The notes under the pieces were generated by a model. It was not told the DNA's origin. It searched no databases and saw only the letters and a list, made by a program, of their open reading frames with translations. Positions 1-7,182 of a stretch of 11,418 nt of DNA are shown one piece after another. Source of the DNA: JBDIAR01 sp039812545 (GTDB lineage Bacteria; Actinomycetota; Actinomycetes; Actinomycetales; Dermatophilaceae); the NCBI GenBank assembly GCA_039812545.1, contig JBDIAR010000114.1:1-11418 (forward strand). The letters run 5' to 3'. Position numbers and translations under genes: made by a program. Numbering within the stretch: position 1 is the stretch's first letter; every line of letters starts with the position of its first letter.

Positions 1-31
1 CGTTTCCGCAGGTCAGAGCCCGTATGCGAAC

Positions 32-108
<77 letters not shown>

Positions 109-109
109 T

Positions 110-142
110 TGCCCCAGGGCGGGGCAGCAAGGACAAACGATA
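110..142 (-). promoter_or_regulatory. Possible tRNA-Pro promoter and leader hairpin
   Basis: On the minus strand TATCGT (142-137) fits the actinobacterial -10 pattern TANNNT and would start transcription about 20 nt before the tRNA. The short leader contains a perfect 6-bp inverted repeat, TGCCCC-N5-GGGGCA (110-126), directly against the tRNA 5' end. No good -35 is visible. The hairpin could affect leader processing, but that is a guess. Confidence 0.3.
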
Positions 143-197
143 CCCAAGCGGCGGCGCGTGCGGAAATCGGTACCAAGCGCCAGTCCTGGAGGCCGAT

Positions 198-218
198 CCG
201 CGGGGTCGACCCCCGCGG
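198..218 (-). terminator. GC-rich hairpin after the PBP/phosphoesterase operon
   Basis: A perfect 8-bp inverted repeat, CCGCGGGG (198-205) and CCCCGCGG (211-218) with a 5-nt loop, begins one base after the TAA stop of the metallophosphoesterase gene. There is no clear T-run on the minus strand after it. GC-rich hairpins without a U-tract are common at actinobacterial gene ends, so this is a plausible terminator or 3'-end stabiliser. It separates the operon from the downstream tRNA gene. Confidence 0.5.
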
Positions 219-219
219 T

Positions 220-1143
220 TTAGCCCGCCACCAGCGTCAGCAGCGCCGCCTCCGGTCGGCAGGCGAACCGAACCGGAGCATACGGCGACGTACCCAGCCC
301 GGCGCACACCTCGAGCCACGCGGCCTCGGGCGGCGCCTCGCTCGACGGCGCACCCCCCGCCCCCGGCCACCACCGAGACACCCCGCGCGCCCGGTGCCGG
401 TCCAGGTCGCAGTTGGTCACGATCGTGCCGTAGAACGGCATACAGAGCTGGCCGCCGTGGGTGTGGCCACAGATGATCAGCCCGGCCCCGTCGGCGGCGA
501 ACCGGTCGAGGACCCGCTGATACGGCGCGTGCGCGACCCCGACGGTGAGCGCCGCGGCGGGATCGGCCGGGTCGCGCACCTCGTCGAGCCGGTCGTACCC
601 CAGATGCGGGTCGTCCACTCCCACGAACTCCACCGGGCGGCCGGCGACCTCGAGCAGCGCCCGCCGATTGCGCAGATCGCGCCAGCCGGCGGCCCGCAAG
701 CCGTCGATGAGTTCGTGGGTCGGCAGCCGATTGTCGTGCAGCCGCTTGGCGTAGTTCTTCGTGAGGTATCGGCTCGGGGACTTGAACTGCGGCCAGAAGT
801 AGTCGTTCGACCCGAGCGCGAACACCCCCGGTCGGTCGAACAGCGGCTCCATCGCCGTCAGCGCCGTGGCGATCGCGTCCGGATGGGCGATGTTGTCGCC
901 GGTGTTGACGACGACGTCGGGTTCGAACCGGGCCAGTGAACGCACCCAATCGCGTTTGCGGCGCTGCCCGGGCGTGAAGTGCATATCGGTCAGGTGGAGC
1001 ACCGTGATGGGAGCGGACCCCGCCGCCAGGACCGGCAGCGTATGCCGACGCAGCACGTATGCCTGGCGCTCCACGAGCGAGGCATACGCCAGGCCCGTCA
1101 CCCCCACGCCACCGACTCCGGCGATGGCCGCACCGAGCCGCAC
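220..1143 (-). CDS. Membrane-anchored metallophosphoesterase
   Basis: A 307-aa calcineurin-type metallophosphoesterase. The two-metal site motifs are all visible: TDMH (D53, H55), TGDN (residues 81-84), GSND (111-114), H205 and GHTHGG (226-231). A hydrophobic N-terminal stretch (about residues 4-23) looks like an uncleaved signal anchor, which would place the enzyme at the outer face of the membrane, as in YkuE/YaeI-like relatives. The GTG start at 1143 lies one base after the stop of the PBP gene (TGA-C-GTG), so translation is probably coupled. The same pairing occurs in M. tuberculosis (Rv3682-Rv3683). The substrate cannot be read from the sequence; a phosphodiester linked to envelope lipids is possible but unproven. 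Confidence 0.9.
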   Translation of the reverse strand: MRLGAAIAGVGGVGVTGLAYASLVERQAYVLRRHTLPVLAAGSAPITVLHLTDMHFTPGQRRKRDWVRSLARFEPDVVVNTGDNIAHPDAIATALTAMEPLFDRPGVFALGSNDYFWPQFKSPSRYLTKNYAKRLHDNRLPTHELIDGLRAAGWRDLRNRRALLEVAGRPVEFVGVDDPHLGYDRLDEVRDPADPAAALTVGVAHAPYQRVLDRFAADGAGLIICGHTHGGQLCMPFYGTIVTNCDLDRHRARGVSRWWPGAGGAPSSEAPPEAAWLEVCAGLGTSPYAPVRFACRPEAALLTLVAG

Positions 1144-1144
1144 G

Positions 1145-3619
1145 TCAGTTCTTGCTCTTCTTCGTCTTCGTCGGCGTGGGAGCCGGCGCGGCCGTGGGAG
1201 TCGTCACGGGGGGAGGGACGACCGTCGGCGGCGCGCCAGGAGTCGTCGGCACCGCGGGCCCGCTCGGCGGGACCGTCGGGGTCGCGGTGAAGCGCGGCTT
1301 TGGTCTGACGCCGCTCGACAGGTACAGCGTCACCATCGAACCCAGCGGCGCGCGGTATGCCGGTGCCGTCCGTTCGACCTTGCCCGCGGCGTAGTAGGAC
1401 GCCACGTCTCGGCCCTGCGCGACCCGGAAACCGGCCGCCTCCAAGGTGGCCTTGGCCTGGTCGAAGTACATCCCCCGCACGGACGGCAGGTCGGTCAGGT
1501 CGCCGACCAGCATCTTCGGTGACGGCTCCGCGAAGGGCACGATCGGCTGCCCGTCGAGCATGCGCCCCACGATGCCGCGCCAGATCGGGGCAGCAATGGC
1601 CGCACCGTGCATGACCGGGTAGCACTGGGTGAGGCAGACGTTGAACATCCGGCGATCGATCGGGTCGTAGGGCGTGCCCACCCAGACGGCCACGGACAGT
1701 TGCGGCGTGTAACCGACGAACCACGACTCGTTGTTGTTGTTCGCCGTCCCGGTCTTCCCGGCCGCCGGCTGGCCACTCCACAGCGACGCCTTCTTGCCGG
1801 AGCCGTTGACGACGTTGTCGTGCAGCACGTAGTTGACCGCGCGCGCCACCTCGGGGTCGATGACCTGCTTGCAGTCCGGCTTACCGGTGTACAGGGTCTT
1901 CGTGCCTTGCGTGATCGAGGTGACCGGCATGTCCTGGCACAGCTTGCCCTCGGAGGCGAACACGGCATACGCCCTGGCGACGGTCTGCGGGGCGGCCTCG
2001 GTGGCGCCGAGGATGATCGACGGCGGGTACGGCGGGACCGGTTTGCCGTTGCCCTGGCTCATCCCGAGCCGGGTCTCGGTGTCGCGCACCTTGCAGGCGC
2101 CCAACTGCTGGACCAGCCCGACGAAGAAGGTGTTCGTGGACTTGCGGGTCGCCTCCAGCAGATCGAGTGGCCCACCGGCCCAATAGCTGTCGTTGTGCAC
2201 CGGCCAGGTGACCCCTGGGTCCAACCCGCACGGCTGTGGGAAATCGGCGCTGGTGTACTTCGCCTGAAGCCGGCCGTCGTCCGCCGCCCGGGCATCGACC
2301 TGGTAGTGGATCGGTATGCCGGACTCGAAGGCCGTGACCAGCGCGAACGCCTTGGCCGTCGACCCGAACTGGAAGCCCATCGAACCGCCGTACTTGGTCT
2401 CCAGAGCCCAGTCCACGGCGGTCCGGAACTGGCCGCCGCCGTTCAACACGTACTGGGTGTTCTGCCCGAAGGCCACCACCTTGCCCGTGCCCGGCTCGGT
2501 GACGAAGGCCGCGGCCCCCACCCGAGCACCGTTGGCGACCGGGACCAGCTTGGTGATCTCCTCGTTGACAATGGCCTGCATCTTCGGGTCGAACGTGGTC
2601 TTGATCGTCAGGCCCCCGGACTGGATCCGGCGCAGCCGCTCCTCGCGGGTGGCGCCGAGGGCCGGCTGATCCTGCAGCCACACCATGATGTAGTCGCAGA
2701 AGTAGGGGTAGGGCGACGAAGCACAGTTGGTCTTCGGGTAGGACACCTTGAGGTCACGCGACACCGGACGGGCCTTGGCCGCGGCCCAGTCCTTGTCGTT
2801 GATGAGTTCCAGGGTGTGCATCCGGTCGAGCACGACATTGCGCCGTGCCAACGCCCGCGCCGGGAAGTGGATCGGGTCCGTCGTCGAGGGGTTCTGGACC
2901 AGACCGGCGAGCAACGCGGCCTCGGAGAGGGTGAGCTGGCTGGCGTGCTTGCTGAAGTAGTGCAGCGACGCGGCCTCGACCCCGTAGGCCCGGTCGCCGT
3001 AGTAGACGATGTTGAGGTACTTCTCCAGGATCTGATCCTTGGTGAACTTCTCCTCCAGGGCCATCGCGTACTTGAGTTCCTTGATCTTGCGCAAGTAGCT
3101 CTGGCTGCGCGCGGCCCGGGCGGCGTCCTCGTCGCCAGCGGCCAGCGCGTTGTACTGCAGGGCCTGTTTGACGTACTGCTGGGTCAGCGACGAACCGCCC
3201 TGGGTGATCGCCCCGCCGCCGCGCAGCGTGGAGACGAACGCGCGGACCGTGCCCTGCAGGTCCAGGCCGCCGTGCTCGTAGAACCGGTGGTCCTCGATCG
3301 CGACCTGCGCGGTGCGCATGATGGGGGCGACCTGCGCCAGCTTGACACTGATCCGGTTCTGGTCCTGCGGGGAGGCGATGAGTTCGCCATTGGCCGTCAG
3401 GATCCGGCTCGGTTCGGTCAGCGTCGGCTCGGTCAGACTGTCCGGCATCTGTTCGAAGAGCTCGATCCCGCCGCGCGTCGCGCCCGCCACCGCCCCCACC
3501 GCTGGAGCCACCACGCCGGCCAGCAGCAACCCCAGCGCGACGGAACAGGCGACCAGCGCGGCCAGCAGGGAAAGCATGCCCCCGACTGAGGTGGCGCGCA
3601 GCTTGGGGCGAGAAACCAT
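1145..3619 (-). CDS. ponA2: Bifunctional class A penicillin-binding protein with PASTA domain (PonA2-like)
   Basis: An 824-aa peptidoglycan synthase acting outside the membrane. In order: one N-terminal membrane segment (about residues 14-46); GT51 glycosyltransferase domain with EDHRFYEHGG (109-118, catalytic E109) and GGSSLTQQYVK (141-151); transpeptidase domain with STAK (S420 nucleophile, K423), STN (494-496) and KTGT (622-625); one PASTA domain (about 706-768); and a Pro/Thr-rich tail ending in lysines. The lipid II chain is extended by the first domain and cross-linked by the second. The single C-terminal PASTA domain and the whiB4 and phosphoesterase neighbours point to the PonA2 type rather than PonA1. 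No Shine-Dalgarno precedes the ATG; instead TACTCT lies exactly 6 nt upstream, suggesting a leaderless mRNA. Four AAC codons in a row follow the KTGT box (encoding NNNN, residues 627-630). Confidence 0.95.
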   Translation of the reverse strand: MVSRPKLRATSVGGMLSLLAALVACSVALGLLLAGVVAPAVGAVAGATRGGIELFEQMPDSLTEPTLTEPSRILTANGELIASPQDQNRISVKLAQVAPIMRTAQVAIEDHRFYEHGGLDLQGTVRAFVSTLRGGGAITQGGSSLTQQYVKQALQYNALAAGDEDAARAARSQSYLRKIKELKYAMALEEKFTKDQILEKYLNIVYYGDRAYGVEAASLHYFSKHASQLTLSEAALLAGLVQNPSTTDPIHFPARALARRNVVLDRMHTLELINDKDWAAAKARPVSRDLKVSYPKTNCASSPYPYFCDYIMVWLQDQPALGATREERLRRIQSGGLTIKTTFDPKMQAIVNEEITKLVPVANGARVGAAAFVTEPGTGKVVAFGQNTQYVLNGGGQFRTAVDWALETKYGGSMGFQFGSTAKAFALVTAFESGIPIHYQVDARAADDGRLQAKYTSADFPQPCGLDPGVTWPVHNDSYWAGGPLDLLEATRKSTNTFFVGLVQQLGACKVRDTETRLGMSQGNGKPVPPYPPSIILGATEAAPQTVARAYAVFASEGKLCQDMPVTSITQGTKTLYTGKPDCKQVIDPEVARAVNYVLHDNVVNGSGKKASLWSGQPAAGKTGTANNNNESWFVGYTPQLSVAVWVGTPYDPIDRRMFNVCLTQCYPVMHGAAIAAPIWRGIVGRMLDGQPIVPFAEPSPKMLVGDLTDLPSVRGMYFDQAKATLEAAGFRVAQGRDVASYYAAGKVERTAPAYRAPLGSMVTLYLSSGVRPKPRFTATPTVPPSGPAVPTTPGAPPTVVPPPVTTPTAAPAPTPTKTKKSKN

Positions 3620-3625
3620 GGCTAG

Positions 3626-3631
3626 AGAGTA
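3626..3631 (-). promoter_or_regulatory. Candidate -10 box for leaderless ponA2 transcript
   Basis: On the minus strand TACTCT matches TANNNT and is followed by CTAGCC and then the ATG at 3619. The 6-nt spacing would put the first transcribed base at or next to the start codon. The absence of a GGAGG-like site upstream supports leaderless initiation. No convincing -35 is seen. Confidence 0.4.
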
Positions 3632-3694
3632 ACTCGCGGGCCTGACACAGGGAGTCCCGGCGACGTGCCGACGTCATGTCCGGTTCTGGCAGAA

Positions 3695-3753
3695 ATGGTC
3701 TGAATTGACCATATGCCGCCCCGGGTGATGTACCTATTGTCCCTTTTGGGGAC
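3695..3753 (+). promoter_or_regulatory. ponA2-whiB4 divergent control region with two inverted repeats
   Basis: The 240-bp gap between the divergent ponA2 and whiB4 starts contains two perfect inverted repeats: ATGGTC-TGAATT-GACCAT (3695-3712) and GTCCC-TTTTG-GGGAC (3739-3753). TTGACC (3705-3710), inside the first repeat, resembles a -35, and TACCTATTGT (3731-3740), overlapping the second, is AT-rich like a -10, but the spacing (20 nt or more) is too long for an ordinary promoter. The repeats could be operators for a dimeric regulator. I cannot name the protein that binds them. Confidence 0.3.
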
Positions 3754-3859
3754 GTCGAGGTACGCGGAGTAGGGCCGCGGACGCCCTGGCAATCCGCGAG
3801 TTGGCAGCTCGCATGTGGACCTGGGTTCCGCCCGGGGGGGACGACGAGGAGTAACGCTC

Positions 3860-4153
3860 ATGACGACCATGGCGCTCTGGCATACCGACTGGGTGGCGAA
3901 GGCGGCCTGCCAGCAACAGGATCCGGACGCGTTGTTCGTCCGCGGCGCCCAGCAGCAAAGTGCCAAGGTCGTATGCCAGAAGTGCCCTGTCGTGGCCGAA
4001 TGCCTGGCCGACGCCCTGGACAGCCGGATCGAGTTCGGGGTGTGGGGTGGGATGACCGAGCGCGAGCGCCGGGCCCTGCTGCGCAAGAATCCGAAGGTCA
4101 CCTCGTGGGCGGCGCTGTTCCGCGCGGCTCGGCGCCACGCTGCGGCCTCCTGA
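3860..4153 (+). CDS. whiB4: WhiB-family iron-sulphur transcription regulator (WhiB4/WblA type)
   Basis: A 97-aa WhiB-like protein. Four cysteines that ligate the [4Fe-4S] cluster are at C17, C39, C42 and C48 (C-X21-C-X2-C-X5-C). The beta-turn GVWGG (60-64) is followed by the basic, DNA-binding region TERERRALLRKNP. The stretch DPDALFVRGA and the overall match resemble M. tuberculosis WhiB4, a redox sensor that also sits beside ponA2 and the ArsA pair. The start chosen is the ATG at 3860, with GAGGAG (3846-3851) 8 nt before it; an upstream ATG at 3815 gives an extension unlike the family. It runs convergently into the ATPase gene, with 17 bp between stop codons. Two copies of the GTATGCC/GGCATAC motif lie inside it. 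Confidence 0.93.
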   Translation: MTTMALWHTDWVAKAACQQQDPDALFVRGAQQQSAKVVCQKCPVVAECLADALDSRIEFGVWGGMTERERRALLRKNPKVTSWAALFRAARRHAAAS

Positions 4154-4170
4154 TCCAGAGCCGACCCTGA

Positions 4171-5421
4171 TCAGGCGCCGGCCCCGGCCGACAGCGAGTC
4201 GCCGACGGCCCGTAGCCCCGCGACATCGTGGACATCCTCGGCCATCAGCGGAACGCTGACAGCCGGAACCTCCGGATGCCCGGCGACGAAGCGGCGGGTC
4301 AACGCCTGCTGACGTTCGGCCTGTTCGGCCACGAACTGGTGCACGGTCAGCAGGTCCCCCGCCAGTCGCGCCGCCGGCCCGTCGTCGCCCTCCAGCGCCG
4401 CGGCCCCCGATGCGGCCCGAGCCGCGCTGAGGTCGGCGACCGACGTGTGCGCAACCCGGTTGACGACCAAGCCGGCCAACGGCATACGCTCCCCCTCCAA
4501 TCGATCGAGGAAGAACGCGGCCTCGCGCAAGGCATCGCGTTCGGGAGCCGCGACGACGACGAAAGCCGTCCGGTCGTCCTTGAGCAATGAGTAGGTGGCT
4601 TCGGCGCGCTCCCGGAAGCCGCCGAACATCGAATCCATCGCATCGACGAAGAGCTGCACGTCGCGCAACAGTTGTCCGCCGAGCACCTTGGACAGGGCCG
4701 CGGTCGCGGCGGAGGTCCCGGCGTGGATGACCTTCAGGTATGCCCGTCCGCCGGTGCGAGCGGGGGCCAGCAGGAGCCGGATGAGCCGGCCGTCGAGGAA
4801 GGAGCCCAGCCGCTTGGGGGCGTCGAGGAAGTCCAGCGCGGATCGCGACGGCGGGGTGTCGACGACGATGAGATCCCAGCGCCCGGTCTGGCTCGCCTCG
4901 AGGTGGAGCTGGCCGAGCTTCTCCATCGCCATATATTCCTGGGTGCCCGCGAACGACGAACTCAGCGTTTGGTAAAAGGGATTCGCGAGAATGGCGGCGG
5001 CCTTGGCGGGACTCGCATGCGCGAGCACCACGTCGTCGAAGGTGCGCTTCATGTCGAGCATCATCGCGTCCAGGCTGCCGCCGGCCGCCGGGTCGATGCC
5101 GGCCACCGGACGCGGGGTGTTGTCGAGTTCGACCAGCCCGAGGGACTGGGCCAGGCGTCGGGCCGGGTCGATCGTGAGGACCACGACCGAGCGGCCCTGT
5201 TCGGCGGCCCGCAGCGCGAGGGCGGCCGCCGTCGTGGTCTTGCCCACCCCGCCGGAACCGCAGCAGACGACGACCTTCGTGGACCGGTCGGCCAGGAGCG
5301 CATCTGCGTCGAAGACGGCGGGCGCGCGGACCGGCGTACGGATCGGACGCCCGGCGCCCGGTGACGTCGCCGGCATACCTCGGCGTCGGGTCGTACCCGC
5401 CGCGGAACCTGCCGTGGCCAT
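4171..5421 (-). CDS. ArsA/Get3-like ATPase, second subunit (Rv3680-like)
   Basis: A 416-aa P-loop ATPase of the anion-transporting/Get3 family. A variable, basic, Pro-rich N-terminus (about residues 1-45) precedes the nucleotide site CGSGGVGKTT (54-63, K61); further on are the ArsA-type TIDPARRLAQSLG segment and the switch IVVDTPPSR. Unlike classical ArsA/Get3, the signature lysine before the glycines is replaced by serine (GSGG rather than GKGG). The ATG lies one base after the stop of the upstream ATPase gene (TGA-C-ATG), so the two are made together, and they probably form a heteromer. The M. tuberculosis pair (Rv3679/Rv3680, called BagA/BagB as I recall) is related to Get3, but tail-anchored protein targeting has not, to my knowledge, been shown for it. 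No arsenite efflux gene is nearby. Confidence 0.88.
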   Translation of the reverse strand: MATAGSAAGTTRRRGMPATSPGAGRPIRTPVRAPAVFDADALLADRSTKVVVCCGSGGVGKTTTAAALALRAAEQGRSVVVLTIDPARRLAQSLGLVELDNTPRPVAGIDPAAGGSLDAMMLDMKRTFDDVVLAHASPAKAAAILANPFYQTLSSSFAGTQEYMAMEKLGQLHLEASQTGRWDLIVVDTPPSRSALDFLDAPKRLGSFLDGRLIRLLLAPARTGGRAYLKVIHAGTSAATAALSKVLGGQLLRDVQLFVDAMDSMFGGFRERAEATYSLLKDDRTAFVVVAAPERDALREAAFFLDRLEGERMPLAGLVVNRVAHTSVADLSAARAASGAAALEGDDGPAARLAGDLLTVHQFVAEQAERQQALTRRFVAGHPEVPAVSVPLMAEDVHDVAGLRAVGDSLSAGAGA

Positions 5422-5422
5422 G

Positions 5423-6484
5423 TCAGCCCACCCCCTGCTCGGTGAGGAGTCCGGACAAGGTGCGCACCACCGCCGCGTCGATACCTTCGGTGACCGCGGG
5501 GAGGCGCAACAGCGGCAGGCCGGTCGCGGCGATGAGGGCCTCCTGCGCGGCCTGTAGGTCTACGCGCAGGGCGTGGTCGTGTGCCTCGGCGAGGAGGCCG
5601 TCGACCATCGGTTCGTCGGGTTTGAGGCCGGCCTGTCGAAGTCCGGCGGCGGCGCTCTCGGCGTCGAGCGCATCGTCTCGGGCGGCGGCGAGCGCGTCCG
5701 GGGACAGCAGCGGTTCGTGGAGTTGGTTGACGACGATCCAGCCGACCGCGATTCCCTCCCCGTGGAGTTCGGCGACTGCGTCGAGGGTTTCCTGCACCGG
5801 CATTTCCTCCAGCAGGGTGACGATGTGGACCGCAGTGGTCGGGGCGTGCATCATCGCGGTGATCGACTCGGCCTGCCCCTTGATCGGGCCGACCCGGGCC
5901 AGGTCCGCGATCTCGGTGTTGGCCGTGAGGAATCGGGTGATCCGCCCGGTGGGCGGCGCGTCCAGGACGATCGCGTCGTAGAGGAGGTCACCGCCGCGGT
6001 TCTTGCCCGAGGTGGTCCGCCGAGACGCCTCGTACACCTTGCCGATCTGCAGGACGTCGCGCAGCCCGGGCGCGATGGTGGTGGCGAAGTCGATGGCGCC
6101 GAAGCGTTCGAGGATCCCCCCGAGACGACCCATGTGGTAGAAGAGCTGCAGGTATTCGAGCAGGGCCGCCTTGGCGTCGATCGCCAGGCCGTAGACCTCG
6201 CCGCCGCCCGGCGCATTGGCCACTCGGGCCTCGGTGTCCGCCAACGGCGCCACATCGAGGGTCTGGGCGATGCCCTGCCGGCCTTCGACCTCCACGAGCA
6301 GGACGCGTCGTCCACCGGCCGCGAGGGCCAGGGCCAGGGCGCCCGCGACCGTCGTCTTGCCGGCTCCTCCCTTGCCGGTCACGATGTGCAGCCGCAGCCT
6401 GGCGAAGTCGGCTGCGGAGAGGGCGGGGGTGATCGCGGGGGAGAGTGCGGGCGACGACGTTGTGGCCGGCGAGGGAGGAGGCAC
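5423..6484 (-). CDS. ArsA/Get3-like ATPase, first subunit (Rv3679-like)
   Basis: A 353-aa P-loop ATPase, partner of the gene that follows. It carries the full deviant Walker A motif, VTGKGGAGKTT (about 35-45), with signature lysine K38 and P-loop lysine K43. It also has LLVEVEGRQGIAQ, the TTIAPGLRDVLQIGKVYE segment and the switch IVLDAPPTGRI. These match the Rv3679 type. The start is a GTG at 6484; the first 25 residues are rich in Pro, Ser and Ala and may be disordered. No Shine-Dalgarno is visible, but TACGCT ends 6 nt before the GTG, consistent with a leaderless mRNA. It is divergent from the DUF4177 gene, 37 bp apart. Confidence 0.88.
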   Translation of the reverse strand: MPPPSPATTSSPALSPAITPALSAADFARLRLHIVTGKGGAGKTTVAGALALALAAGGRRVLLVEVEGRQGIAQTLDVAPLADTEARVANAPGGGEVYGLAIDAKAALLEYLQLFYHMGRLGGILERFGAIDFATTIAPGLRDVLQIGKVYEASRRTTSGKNRGGDLLYDAIVLDAPPTGRITRFLTANTEIADLARVGPIKGQAESITAMMHAPTTAVHIVTLLEEMPVQETLDAVAELHGEGIAVGWIVVNQLHEPLLSPDALAAARDDALDAESAAAGLRQAGLKPDEPMVDGLLAEAHDHALRVDLQAAQEALIAATGLPLLRLPAVTEGIDAAVVRTLSGLLTEQGVG

Positions 6485-6490
6485 CGTATG

Positions 6491-6515
6491 AGCGTAGGCG
6501 TTGCGTGGTTACGCT
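6491..6515. promoter_or_regulatory. Back-to-back -10 boxes for the ATPase pair and the DUF4177-RidA pair
   Basis: TACGCT occurs on the minus strand at 6496-6491 and on the plus strand at 6510-6515, forming an inverted repeat with a 13-nt spacer. Each copy fits TANNNT and lies exactly 6 nt before a start codon: GTG 6484 on minus, ATG 6522 on plus. This suggests two divergent leaderless promoters so close that polymerase could hardly occupy both at once. No recognisable -35 elements are seen. Confidence 0.4.
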
Positions 6516-6521
6516 GCATCC

Positions 6522-6689
6522 ATGACGACCTCCATGACGACGTGGGAATACCTGACCATTCCGTTGATCCCGCACAACACCAAGGCGATCCTCGACATGC
6601 ACGGCGAGGAGGGGTGGGAACTGGTGACCGTGGTGCCCGGCCCCAACGGCGGCCTGGTGGCATACCTCAAGCGGGCGAAGGCGAGCTGA
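6522..6689 (+). CDS. Small DUF4177-type protein
   Basis: A 55-aa protein with the DUF4177 pattern: WEYLTIPLIP near the start, then a short helix and GEEGWELVTVVPGPNG, ending in VAYLKRAKAS. The function of this family is unknown. A small protein of the same type sits at the same place in mycobacteria (Rv3678A, from memory). The ATG at 6522 is preferred because TACGCT lies 6 nt before it; a second ATG at 6534 would give 51 aa and cannot be excluded. Its stop overlaps no other gene, but the RidA start is one base later (TGA-C-ATG), so the two are probably translated together. Confidence 0.8.
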   Translation: MTTSMTTWEYLTIPLIPHNTKAILDMHGEEGWELVTVVPGPNGGLVAYLKRAKAS

Positions 6690-6690
6690 C

Positions 6691-7170
6691 ATGGGCGACT
6701 CACGGGTCGAAGCGGCGCTCGCCGGCGTCGGGGTGAGCGTGCCGGTCCCCGGCGCTCCGGTCGGGGCCTATGTGCCGGCGCTTCGCGTCGGTGACCTGGT
6801 GTGGACCTCGGGGCAGTTGCCGACGGTCGACGGAGCACTGCAGGCCACCGGCAAGGTCGGTGTCGGGGAGGGGTTGGTCGACCCGGTGCGGGCCAAGGAG
6901 TTGGCCCGCACCTGCGCCGTCAATGCACTGGCCGCCGTCAAGCAGGCCGTTGGCGACCTGGACAAGGTCGTCCAGGTCGTCAAGGTGGTCGGTTTCGTGG
7001 CCTCCGACCCCGGTTTCACCGGCCAGCCCGCCGTCATCAACGGTGCGAGTGAACTCCTTGGAATCGCTTTTGGCGACAAGGGTATTCACGCGCGTTCGGC
7101 CGTCGGTGTCGCGGTCCTCCCGTTGGACGCGCCGGTCGAGGTCGAGATCGTCGTGCAGGTGCGGGACTGA
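6691..7170 (+). CDS. RidA/YjgF/YER057c-family protein (Rv3678c-like)
   Basis: A 159-aa member of the RidA/YjgF superfamily, the longer form common in actinobacteria. Visible family features are GDLVWTSGQLP (34-44), the long helix around ARTCAVNALAAVKQAV (72-87), VVKVVGFVAS (97-105) and the C-terminal strand motif HARSAVGVAVLPLDAPVEVE (133-152). R135 sits where RidA proteins bind the carboxylate of 2-iminoacids. RidA itself hydrolyses reactive enamine/imine intermediates; whether this subgroup does so is not known. It is translationally coupled to the DUF4177 gene and converges on lon, with 12 bp between stops. Confidence 0.9.
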   Translation: MGDSRVEAALAGVGVSVPVPGAPVGAYVPALRVGDLVWTSGQLPTVDGALQATGKVGVGEGLVDPVRAKELARTCAVNALAAVKQAVGDLDKVVQVVKVVGFVASDPGFTGQPAVINGASELLGIAFGDKGIHARSAVGVAVLPLDAPVEVEIVVQVRD

Positions 7171-7182
7171 GGGCTCGCGTCC

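Noticed and set aside
1607..3589. 660-aa open frame on the plus strand, antisense to ponA2
   Set aside because: Its translation has no recognisable domain and is rich in Arg, Gly and Val, as expected from the reverse of a GC-rich gene; the minus-strand frame has full PBP motifs.
4166..4175. Palindrome CCTGATCAGG between whiB4 and the ATPase gene as a bidirectional terminator
   Set aside because: Perfect but only 10 bp with no loop and no T-run, and it overlaps the ATPase stop codon; too short to support.
5573..6736. 387-aa plus-strand open frame across the ATPase gene and DUF4177
   Set aside because: It is antisense to a clear P-loop ATPase and crosses the real DUF4177 gene in another frame; no motif supports it.
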